Shown here piece by piece: positions 27,354 to 35,062 of a stretch of 64,000 bases of DNA. Position 1 is the stretch's first letter, and every line of letters begins with the position of its first letter. Made by a program: the position numbers and the translations under genes. This DNA is from Candidatus Peregrinibacteria bacterium CG10_big_fil_rev_8_21_14_0_10_55_24 (lineage in GTDB: Bacteria > Patescibacteriota > Gracilibacteria > Peribacterales > Peribacteraceae): assembly GCA_002772745.1 (NCBI GenBank), contig PFDV01000010.1, positions 1 through 64,000 on the forward strand. Direction: 5' to 3'. The notes below the pieces were generated by a model. The model was not told the DNA's origin. It ran no database searches and saw only the letters and a program-made list of their open reading frames with translations.

Positions 27354-28289
27354 CTAGAGCACAATGTTGAACGCGTACCCGATGATAATGATTGCAAGCA
27401 TCACCGTTGCGAAGAACGATGCAAGGAGCGGCCAGCGCATCACCCTCTTGAGGATGAGTGCTTCGGGAAGCGAAAGCCCTACCACCGCCATCATGAACGC
27501 GAGTGCCGTACCCAGAGGAATACCTTTCTCAACCAACGCCTGGACAATGGGAATGACGCCACTTGCATTGGCATAGAGCGGAACAGCCAGGAGGACGGCG
27601 AGCGGGACAGTCCACAGGCGCTCGCGGCCCAGCGCTTGCGCAAAAAACCCCTCGGGAACAAAGCCGTGGACAGCTGCACCCACCGCGACTCCGGCAAGAA
27701 CGTATGGCGCAACCGACCGTACGATGCGCCAGGCATCCCGCGAAACGGCGCTCAACACAGGATCTCGCTTCTGCGTACAGGAGCACAGGTCCTTGCGAAC
27801 GACATCCGCCACAAACCGCTCCAATCGCAAACTGCCCAGTACGGCGCCTCCCGCCATGCCCAGAGCAATGCCGGCACCGACATAGGCAAGCGTCACTTTC
27901 CACCCGAAAACACTGAGGAAGAGCGCGATGGCGACTTCGTTGATGAGCGGAGAGATGATGAGGAACGCCAACGTAACCCCAAGCGGAATACCGGCCTCCA
28001 GGAATCCGATGAAGAGCGGAATGGAGGAGCAGGAACAGAACGGCGTCACTGCGCCGAAGATCGTGGCGAGGAAGTAATCGAGCCCGAAAAGACGGTGTGC
28101 GGCAAGAAAGGAGCGGATCCTGCGCACGGGGAGGTAGTACCGCACAAGTCCCATCACGTGCGTGATGAGGATGAGGAGCAGGAGAATCTTCACGCTGTCC
28201 TCAATGAAGAATACGAGAGCTCCTCCAAGCGGAGACGATAGCGGAATGCCCAGAGGTGTCAGGAGTACGCGCTCAACAAGAAACTGCAT
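27354..28289 (-). CDS. UPF0718/YraQ-type permease
   Basis: About 8 TM; FGAVTPFCSCSSIPLFIGFLEAGIPLGVTLAFLIISPLINEVA; TGaTACAGT 6 nt upstream of ATG 28289. Confidence 0.85.
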   Translation of the reverse strand: MQFLVERVLLTPLGIPLSSPLGGALVFFIEDSVKILLLLILITHVMGLVRYYLPVRRIRSFLAAHRLFGLDYFLATIFGAVTPFCSCSSIPLFIGFLEAGIPLGVTLAFLIISPLINEVAIALFLSVFGWKVTLAYVGAGIALGMAGGAVLGSLRLERFVADVVRKDLCSCTQKRDPVLSAVSRDAWRIVRSVAPYVLAGVAVGAAVHGFVPEGFFAQALGRERLWTVPLAVLLAVPLYANASGVIPIVQALVEKGIPLGTALAFMMAVVGLSLPEALILKRVMRWPLLASFFATVMLAIIIIGYAFNIVL

Positions 28290-28393
28290 ACAGACACTGT
28301 ATCAGAACCCCTGCAAGCGGCTGCAGAACAAGCCAAAGAAAGTGAAGCAGGACGTTGGGCACAGGGTGGAAAGGGGGGTACCATACGCGCCCC

Positions 28394-29515
28394 ATGGCGT
28401 TTTGGCATCGAAGAACCACAGAGCTCACTCTGCCCACAACAGAACGCGAGATCATTGACCCCTCCGACATTCGTCACGTGGATTTGTCATGCGGTGGGCG
28501 CCTGCAGGAAGAAGGGCACGAACTTAGAGCAATGTTGGAGCGCAGCGAAAAAATCGACCGGACCTGCGAAATGACGAAGGCGATCCTCATTCTCAAGGCA
28601 ATGTGGAGCGCGCGCATGGGCTTCGGCGAAGCTATTGGATTCGCGCGGCAATTCCGCGGCATCCTCACACATTACCAACCACGACACGACACGGAATTGA
28701 TCCGTTATCGTCGCCCTGAAACAGAGGAGCTTGTCATACATCTGGTAGATCGGTTTCTCGACCGTATGAGTCGTGTCATCGGCATGGACCATGTCGTAGA
28801 GACCGTGCGTAAGAGCCAGCAAGGAGAACCCACTGCTATTTACTATCCCCACAACTGCAATGCCGACCCCATTATCTGGAACGTGCTCATGCAGCGTCAG
28901 GCAGAAGGGTGCGGACCGGAGGATCATCGGACTGCGGCGCGTCTGATGCGCCGCAACCAAATTGCCGTCATCGGACAACAGATGGCGTTCAATCCGTTCC
29001 GTGCGGCACTCACAGATGCGATGGATACCATCATGACCATTCCCCCAAAATATCACAGTGGATTCTCCCCGGAGGAACAGGAGCTTGTTCAAGCACATGG
29101 AAGAAACTTCCTCCTCACGCTCCTCGCATTGCAAAAACATCCGGATTACATCCCGCTCCTCGCACCGGAAGGAGGCATCACACCGCTGCGCGGACCCGAC
29201 AGGGATCGTGTGAAGATTATTTCATCTGCAGCAATGAAGGGTCTCCATGTGACACCGGTAGACATCGAAACGGATGAGAATCGTCGGCTCCTCCAGTTGA
29301 GCCTGGGTTGCATGATGTCTTTGGGGCCAGCGAAGGTGAATGCCATTGTTGGCCAGCCATTTGTTCTGGAAAAGAAAGATCCCGATGAACTCGTGACAAA
29401 GCTCTACGAGAGCCTCCAGCGCGCTGGTGCCCGTGTGGGCACACGTGAGTGGGGCGTAAGCCAACGCGAACAAAGCAAACTCATGTACCGTTGTGTCATA
29501 CCCAAGACAAATTGA
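28394..29515 (+). CDS. Divergent PlsC/LPLAT-like acyltransferase (putative)
   Basis: HNCNAD (HX4D-like motif I) and APEGGITPLRG (motif III-like PEG). Confidence 0.45.
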   Translation: MAFWHRRTTELTLPTTEREIIDPSDIRHVDLSCGGRLQEEGHELRAMLERSEKIDRTCEMTKAILILKAMWSARMGFGEAIGFARQFRGILTHYQPRHDTELIRYRRPETEELVIHLVDRFLDRMSRVIGMDHVVETVRKSQQGEPTAIYYPHNCNADPIIWNVLMQRQAEGCGPEDHRTAARLMRRNQIAVIGQQMAFNPFRAALTDAMDTIMTIPPKYHSGFSPEEQELVQAHGRNFLLTLLALQKHPDYIPLLAPEGGITPLRGPDRDRVKIISSAAMKGLHVTPVDIETDENRRLLQLSLGCMMSLGPAKVNAIVGQPFVLEKKDPDELVTKLYESLQRAGARVGTREWGVSQREQSKLMYRCVIPKTN

Positions 29516-29577
29516 AGTAGATCATGGGCGCACGAACGTAGACAGAGAGAAGAGAAAACCCGTACGATGCATAAGCT

Positions 29578-30228
29578 ATGCGCAAGGACAACGAACTCTT
29601 GAGCGCCCTCACGCACTTCTTAGGATTCCTGCTCGCAATCGCGGCGCTGGTACTGGTGGTCACAGCCGCCGCACGAACGCAGACGAGCGCCGACACCGTA
29701 GGAGCCTCAATCTTTGGCGCGACGCTCATCTTCCTCTATGCCGTGAGCACGGTATTTCACCTCTGTCCGCGATCCGTACAGGCAAAGAAGATGCTGCAAC
29801 GCCTGGACCATGCGGCAATTTACGTGCTCATCGCGGGGACCTACACGCCCGTGTGCCTGACGATGACATCACGCGGGTGGGGATGGAGTCTCTTTGGAGT
29901 GATCTGGGGATTGGCGGCAGTCGGCGTGATACTCAAACTCAGCGATGTGCGCATCGCACGCTGGTTCTCCACGATGCTCTACATCGCCATGGGATGGGTC
30001 GTAGTCATCGCCATCGTGCCGCTTGCTGCATGGCTCAATGCCGCGGCGACGTTCTGGCTCGTACTGGGTGGCTCGCTCTACACAACGGGGTGCTTCTTCT
30101 TCCTGCTCGACCGCGGCGATGCGAGTGTTCGCTCGCTGCGCATGCACGACGTGTTTCACCTCTTCGTGATTGCAGGGAGCGTGAGCCACTTCTGGGCGGT
30201 ATTCGCGCTCATTGAGCAAATCCCATAG
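29578..30228 (+). CDS. Hemolysin III/PAQR family membrane protein
   Basis: AVSTVFHLCPRS...LDHAAIYVLIAGTYTPVCL...MHDVFHLFVIAGSVSHFWAVF. Confidence 0.88.
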   Translation: MRKDNELLSALTHFLGFLLAIAALVLVVTAAARTQTSADTVGASIFGATLIFLYAVSTVFHLCPRSVQAKKMLQRLDHAAIYVLIAGTYTPVCLTMTSRGWGWSLFGVIWGLAAVGVILKLSDVRIARWFSTMLYIAMGWVVVIAIVPLAAWLNAAATFWLVLGGSLYTTGCFFFLLDRGDASVRSLRMHDVFHLFVIAGSVSHFWAVFALIEQIP

Positions 30229-30248
30229 GAAAGGTTGGAGAGGTGAAA

Positions 30249-30286
30249 CCCGGGTTCGACCCCAACCCCAACCCGAATCCGAACCC
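30249..30286 (-). repeat. Telomere-like G-rich tract in mRNA sense 3' of the PolX-like gene
   Basis: Minus strand: TAG-GGTTCGGATTCGGGTTGGGGTTGGGGTCGAACCCGGGTTTC. Confidence 0.7.
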
Positions 30287-31236
30287 TACAGCGCTTCTTT
30301 CCTCTGCGCCGGTTCGTAGTACGGGAGACTGAGCGCACCGTAGATCTCTTCTTCGGTCTTGGAGGCAACGACCCGATCGTCTTCGAAGAGCCCGTACTCA
30401 TTGAGCTTCCACCCCTTGCGGATCGCCACTTTGCGCATGGCAATGTTGTGTTCCTTGCTCCCCGTAAAGTAGAGGAGCGCGCTGCCCCACTGGTCCTTCT
30501 TCACGAAACGTACATCGACCCGTAAGCCGTTTAAGAGATCAAAGGAGAGCTTCTTATCCCCGTGCGCAACCACATCGCGCACGAAGGAGAGACCTGCAAT
30601 GGCGTCCGCGACTTCCTTGGGTTTTTTGGTAACCACCAAGACATCAATATCCCCCACGGTCTCCTTCTCGCGCCGATAGGAACCTGCAACCTCGGCGCGC
30701 TCCACGCCCTTTACCTTGCGGATGCGCGCGATGAGCTTCTCTACATCTTTGCGCACGGCTTCCCGAGGGAATCGCGTGGTACGCTCCTTCACGCGTTTTG
30801 CATTGGCGAGAATCTTCGCCTGGAGCAGGCTATCGAATCGCGGGAGTGCTGCAACCTTGTTCTCTTCACATGCACGAACTAAATCCGCAACAGTCTTCAC
30901 GCCCAACACCATCTGAATCTGCCGGATGCGCTTGGGTCCCAAACCCTCGATATCCATGAGCTCGGCAGGTAAGCCTCCCTGCGTGATGCGCAGGTTCTCG
31001 AGCCCGGTCATCTTGCCGGTCTTCAGGTACTCCATGATCTTCCCCGCAATCGCCTCGCCGACGGCGGGGAGTTTTTTGAGTTCCTTCTCGTCCCCGTACG
31101 TCGAAATATCGCGCGGGAGTTCCTCGACAACCTGTGCCGCACGGCGGTACGCAGCGGGCTTGAACTCCACCCCCTGCTCGGCAAGGAGCGCGGCAATCTG
31201 ACGGAGCATCCCGGCGATCACCTTGTTGTTCTCCAT
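30286..31236 (-). CDS. Family X DNA polymerase-like protein lacking the PHP domain
   Basis: MENNKVIAGMLRQIAALLAEQGVEFKPAAYRRAAQVVEEL...LPAVGEAIAGKIMEYLKTG...GLGPKRI...EVAGSYRREKETVGDIDVLVV...VDVRFVKKDQWGSALLYFTGSKEHNIAMR. Confidence 0.88.
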   Translation of the reverse strand: MENNKVIAGMLRQIAALLAEQGVEFKPAAYRRAAQVVEELPRDISTYGDEKELKKLPAVGEAIAGKIMEYLKTGKMTGLENLRITQGGLPAELMDIEGLGPKRIRQIQMVLGVKTVADLVRACEENKVAALPRFDSLLQAKILANAKRVKERTTRFPREAVRKDVEKLIARIRKVKGVERAEVAGSYRREKETVGDIDVLVVTKKPKEVADAIAGLSFVRDVVAHGDKKLSFDLLNGLRVDVRFVKKDQWGSALLYFTGSKEHNIAMRKVAIRKGWKLNEYGLFEDDRVVASKTEEEIYGALSLPYYEPAQRKEAL

Positions 31237-31379
31237 GAGGAGCATTCTACCGCATACGGTCGTTCCATGGGGCTGCAGAACCGTAAAATGCTTTAGAATA
31301 AGCCACGAACAACGCATCGTTGTACGCAAATGGATGTAATCCGGAACATAGACAGGGAATAAGACAGCACAATGACAGC

Positions 31380-31928
31380 ATGAATCTCTACCAGGAACGG
31401 TACCGCATCGCATCCAATCGGAAACCTGGCCGGGATTACGCGGCACAGGGTCGGTATTTTGTCACCGTCTGCGCACAGAACCACATGTCGTGGTTCGGCG
31501 AAATCCGTAATGAAATCATGGGATTGAATGCTATCGGATGCATTGTTGCCGATGAAATCCAACGCACCACAACCGTACGACCCTATGTCACAATCAATGA
31601 TTGGATTGTAATGCCCGACCATGTGCACATGATAATTATCATTGATGAACGGGATGTCACGACATCAACCGCCACCGTAGAGACGTCCCGGCGGGACGTC
31701 TCTACGAACGTAACGCAATTGATCCCATTGTGCCGATTCCGCCCGTGCACGTTGGGCGCCATCGTTAATCACATCAAATCCCTCTGCACCAAACGCATCC
31801 GCGCAATGGGGTACGCAAATTTCGCCTGGCAACGCAATTACAACGATCGCATTATTCGGTCGGACACGGAATATCGCCGTATTCAATGGTACATTGAAGA
31901 AAACCCCAGTCGGTGGACCCGGGGATAA
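31380..31928 (+). mobile_element. REP-associated tyrosine transposase (Y1/IS200-like, RAYT)
   Basis: GRYFVTVCAQNHMSWFGEI...MPDHVHMIIII (HxH)...SLCTKRI...FAWQRNYNDRIIRSDTEYRRIQWYIEENPSRW. Confidence 0.88.
31676..31706. repeat. Perfect palindrome inside the RAYT ORF (CGTAGAGACGTCCC-GGC-GGGACGTCTCTACG)
   Basis: 14-bp perfect stem with 3-nt loop, read directly. Confidence 0.9.
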
Positions 31929-31984
31929 ACAACAACCGAGATGCTGTACACACACTGCTCTGTCCAACCGTAGTGTTGAAATTT

Positions 31985-32021
31985 GGGTCCCCCGCGTCGC
32001 ACATGGCAACGCAGGGGACCC
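31985..32021. terminator. Strong hairpin between convergent RAYT and the 79-aa ORF
   Basis: GGGTCCCC.GCGT...ACGC.GGGGACCC, about 12 bp; a second hairpin AGGGGCCC/GGGTCCCT at 32030-32052. Confidence 0.6.
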
Positions 32022-32051
32022 GTCTTGGGAGGGGCCCGAACGAAGGGTCCC

Positions 32052-32291
32052 TTAGGTGGCCGCCAGGGCGGCGGCGCGGGCCCGCTTGAGTCGGCGCTTA
32101 CTGAGCGCCGACTTTACGGAGCGGTGGGCGTGCTTCTTCGCCAGGCGCTTGAAGGCGCGTGGCGCATTAAGCACGCTGGGGGGCAGCGGTCCAAACTCGA
32201 CCGCTGCAACCCGCTTGGCCTTGCCGTTGCCCGACCGCCTGCAGCGGCCACTGTCCGTGGGGCCCTTGCGGGCCACTGTAGGACTAACCAT
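32052..32291 (-). CDS. Small highly basic Ala/Arg/Lys-rich protein, unknown family
   Basis: 79 aa MVSPTVARKGPTDSGRCRRSGNGKAKRVAAVEFGPLPPSVLNAPRAFKRLAKKHAHRSVKSALSKRRLKRARAAALAAT; SD GGGAG (32299-32303) 7 nt upstream; G/C-rich third positions. An in-frame upstream ATG at 32474 also has an SD. Confidence 0.55.
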   Translation of the reverse strand: MVSPTVARKGPTDSGRCRRSGNGKAKRVAAVEFGPLPPSVLNAPRAFKRLAKKHAHRSVKSALSKRRLKRARAAALAAT

Positions 32292-32315
32292 CTTCGAACT
32301 CCCAAGAAAGAGACT

Positions 32316-32382
32316 CTCTGCCCGGGTCCATCGGGGGGTGGTTCCCCCGCGCCCCTGATCCAATCGGGGCTTATGGGCAGAG
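32316..32382 (-). ncRNA. Putative cis-regulatory leader RNA with three-way junction
   Basis: Minus strand: P1 CTCTGCCC/GGGCAGAG; P2 GCCCCGAT-TGG-ATC(A)GGGGC; P3 CGGGGG-aaccac-CCCCCG. Confidence 0.5.
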
Positions 32383-32492
32383 CAGCGTAGGTACGAACGA
32401 TGCTTCCAAAGATCTGCGAACCACCCCTGTCCTAAAAAGAGGAACGGGGGCATGTACTCTCCTCTCCGGTTCATACACATCCCTCCTGGCCC

Positions 32493-32511
32493 CCCTGCGC
32501 AGTGCGCAGGG
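32493..32511. repeat. Hairpin CCCTGCGC-AGT-GCGCAGGG near the predicted transcript 5' end
   Basis: 8-bp perfect stem, 3-nt loop. Confidence 0.7.
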
Positions 32512-32555
32512 AACGCGAAAGAATGAAGAGATTAGGCGTATGAGCCATCATCCGT

Positions 32556-32584
32556 ACTCTACGCCCCCATCACCATAATGTCAA
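32556..32584 (-). promoter_or_regulatory. Near-consensus sigma70-type promoter TTGACA-17-TAGAGT
   Basis: Minus strand: TTGACA (plus 32579-32584), 17-nt spacer, TAGAGT (plus 32556-32561); a second TTGACA at 32590-32595. Confidence 0.65.
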
Positions 32585-32634
32585 TACTTTGTCAATTCCT
32601 CTGTACCGCTACACAAGAACACTTCCCATCCGAA

Positions 32635-32655
32635 CCCCAGCCCCAACCCCAACCC
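32635..32655 (-). repeat. Canonical G-quadruplex motif GGGTTGGGGTTGGGGCTGGGG, mRNA sense, 3' of ahcY
   Basis: Four G-runs with 2-nt loops on the minus strand, 4 nt past the ahcY stop codon. Confidence 0.85.
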
Positions 32656-32659
32656 GACT

Positions 32660-33958
32660 TCACGTCCCCTCTCTCCAGCTTTTTAAGTACTCCACCTGCT
32701 CGCTCGTAAGCGTATCAATGGAGAGTCCCATCGCTTCAAGCTGCAATCTCGCGATAAGATCATCGACTGTGTCGGGCAGCGTGAGAACTTCGTTGGGGAG
32801 CTTGCCCCGGTGCTTGGCCAGGTACTCGCACGCCAGCGCCTGCCCGCAGAAGGAGAGGCTCATGACTTCGCTGGGGTGCCCCTCCGCGGAAGCGAGATTC
32901 ACCAGCCTTCCCTCCCCCGCAACGTAGATGACACGCCCGTCCTTCATCAGGTACTCGTCCAAGTAGTGGCGAACACGGCGCTTGCGCTTGGCGGCTTTTT
33001 CAAGCGCCTCCATATCGATCTCATTGTCGAAGTGTCCGGAATTCGCAAGTACCACGCCATCCTTCATGTGATCCACGTGTTCCATACGAATCACGTGGAG
33101 GTTTCCTGTCACCGTGATGAAGAGATCGCCTAAGAGAGCGGCCTCGTGCATGGGGAGCACGCGATGCCCGTCCATGGCCGCCTGGAGCGCCGCGAAGTTA
33201 TCGACTTCGGTGATAACCACCTGCGCGCCCAAGCCCTTCGCGCGCATCGCACACCCTTTGCCGCAACTGCCGTACCCCACAACAACAACCGTCTTCCCCG
33301 CAATGAGCAGATTTGTGGAACGCAGGATGCCGTCGAACGTGGATTGCCCCGTGCCGTAGTAGTTATCCATCAGGTGCTTGGTGCGGTTGTCGTTGACAGC
33401 AATCATGGGATACTTGAGCGCGCCCTCTCGCTCCATGGCATGCAGACGAATGATGCCGGTGGTCGTTTCTTCACAACCCCCGATGATCTGCTCAATCAAA
33501 TGCGGGTGCTTCGTATGAATCTCGGTAACCAGATCACACCCATCATCAATAGTGATATGGGGTTCGGATTCGATCACTGCAGTGAGGAACTTGTAGTAGT
33601 CCTCTTTAGTCTCCCCTTTGTAGGCCCAGACGAGCACATCCTCCTGCGCGAGTGCGGCGGCGATGTCATCCTGCGTCGAGAGCGGATTGCATCCGGTAAT
33701 GGCGACTTTCGCACCGCCGGCTTGCAACGTGCGTATGAGTACGCCGGTCTCCTTGGTCACATGGAGCGCCAAACCGATGGTGAGGCCCTTGAGCGGTTTC
33801 TCTTTAGCGAAGCGCTCACGCACGGTGAGGAGTGCGCCCATGCGCTTCTCAGCAATCTCTAAGTTGAGCTTTCCCTGCGCGGCCAACTTGGGGTCTTTGA
33901 CGTAGGACATGGGCATCACCATACCGAAGTTATGGGCGTCACGCACCTGAATTGTCAC
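32660..33958 (-). CDS. ahcY: Adenosylhomocysteinase
   Basis: VWAYKGETKEDYY...DDGCDLV...GGCEETTTGIIRLHAM...AVNDNRTKHLMDNYYGTGQSTFDGILRSTNLLIAGKTVVVVGYGSCGKGCAMRAKGLGA. Confidence 0.95.
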   Translation of the reverse strand: MTIQVRDAHNFGMVMPMSYVKDPKLAAQGKLNLEIAEKRMGALLTVRERFAKEKPLKGLTIGLALHVTKETGVLIRTLQAGGAKVAITGCNPLSTQDDIAAALAQEDVLVWAYKGETKEDYYKFLTAVIESEPHITIDDGCDLVTEIHTKHPHLIEQIIGGCEETTTGIIRLHAMEREGALKYPMIAVNDNRTKHLMDNYYGTGQSTFDGILRSTNLLIAGKTVVVVGYGSCGKGCAMRAKGLGAQVVITEVDNFAALQAAMDGHRVLPMHEAALLGDLFITVTGNLHVIRMEHVDHMKDGVVLANSGHFDNEIDMEALEKAAKRKRRVRHYLDEYLMKDGRVIYVAGEGRLVNLASAEGHPSEVMSLSFCGQALACEYLAKHRGKLPNEVLTLPDTVDDLIARLQLEAMGLSIDTLTSEQVEYLKSWREGT

Positions 33959-34010
33959 CCATTACCTCCCCTTGATCTCTTTAAAACTCCTTGTCTTCTT
34001 CGATATCCTC

Positions 34011-34964
34011 TCAGCGCAACTCCGGCAACGCTTCTCCGTAGGCCTCCTTGGCGCGCGCGAACACCGCGGGAACATCGAGGGAATCGAGGAGTGTGCCTTC
34101 GTACTCCACATTGAAGGAGCCCATGGCCGCCCCCAACTTGCAGGCGTCGAGGAGTTCCCACCCGGCACTCAATCCCGTAAGTACGCCGGCGCGGAACGCG
34201 TCGCCCGCGCCCGTGGGATTCACAACGCCCTTCGACGCACATGCGCGCACGCCTCTCACTCCCTTCTTGGAGTACACCGTAAAGCCCTCGCCCCCGTGGG
34301 TCGCAACGAGCGTGGGCACATACCTGAGCACGGATTCTTCATCGCACTTGAGCGTCCTGCAGAGCGTCTTCCACTCGTAATCGTTGACGATCACCACGGT
34401 GCTCATCTTAAAGAGCCTCTTGAGTTCATCGGGGCCAAAGGCAATCGTCTGCTGCCCGGGGTCGAAGAGGACGGGGATCTTCTGCTCAAAGCACCACTCC
34501 ACCGCGCGCATCATCTGGTGAGGATCGCGCGCGCCGACGATCGCGTAGGCGATGTCCTCGCGTTCCTCTTTAAGATCGGGCCAGGTAGAGCGTGCATCCG
34601 CGCCGGGGTGGAAAAACGCGATCTGACGCTCAGAACTGTCGCTCCCGATAACGGCGGTCGCCGTCACTGCATCGTCAATGCGCTCAACATGCTCCGTCGC
34701 GATGCTGCGCTTTTTGAGGATATCGAGGTACTCATCGCCATCGTACCCAACGGCGGCCACGAGGAGGGCATCCCGCTTAAGCAGCTTCAAATTCCACGCC
34801 ACGTTGACGCCGGTCCCGCCGCGGTGCCGCGCAAAGTGCGAACAGAAGAAGGAAACGGAAAGACTCTCCAGGCTGTCGGGACGCAGCGACTGCGTAAAGG
34901 ACCCGTCGTAGTTGAGGAGCAGGTCGTACGCCAACGAGCCTGTTACGAGAATACGCTTGGCCAT
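34011..34964 (-). CDS. PfkB-family kinase, probable adenosine kinase
   Basis: ILVTGSLAYDLLLNYDG...HRGGTGVNVAWNLKLLKRDALLVAAVGYDG...GVVNPTGAGDAFRAGVLTGL; next to ahcY. Confidence 0.82.
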   Translation of the reverse strand: MAKRILVTGSLAYDLLLNYDGSFTQSLRPDSLESLSVSFFCSHFARHRGGTGVNVAWNLKLLKRDALLVAAVGYDGDEYLDILKKRSIATEHVERIDDAVTATAVIGSDSSERQIAFFHPGADARSTWPDLKEEREDIAYAIVGARDPHQMMRAVEWCFEQKIPVLFDPGQQTIAFGPDELKRLFKMSTVVIVNDYEWKTLCRTLKCDEESVLRYVPTLVATHGGEGFTVYSKKGVRGVRACASKGVVNPTGAGDAFRAGVLTGLSAGWELLDACKLGAAMGSFNVEYEGTLLDSLDVPAVFARAKEAYGEALPELR

Positions 34965-35048
34965 CCGTGGAAATGGTGGCACAAGTACCCGGGGAATGCC
35001 AGAGGAGAACGAACGGGGAATTTCGAGCGACATAGGCACGATGTGCGC

Positions 35049-35054
35049 TACAAT
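35049..35054 (+). promoter_or_regulatory. -10 hexamer TACAAT 8 nt upstream of ATG 35063
   Basis: gcgcTACAATcccccgcgATG. Confidence 0.55.
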
Positions 35055-35062
35055 CCCCCGCG

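Noticed and set aside
32052-32480. Calling the whole 142-aa minus-strand ORF as the protein
   Set aside because: The upstream third differs in codon pattern and overlaps the three-way-junction leader, and ATG 32291 has its own SD; however ATG 32474 also has an SD, so this remains open.
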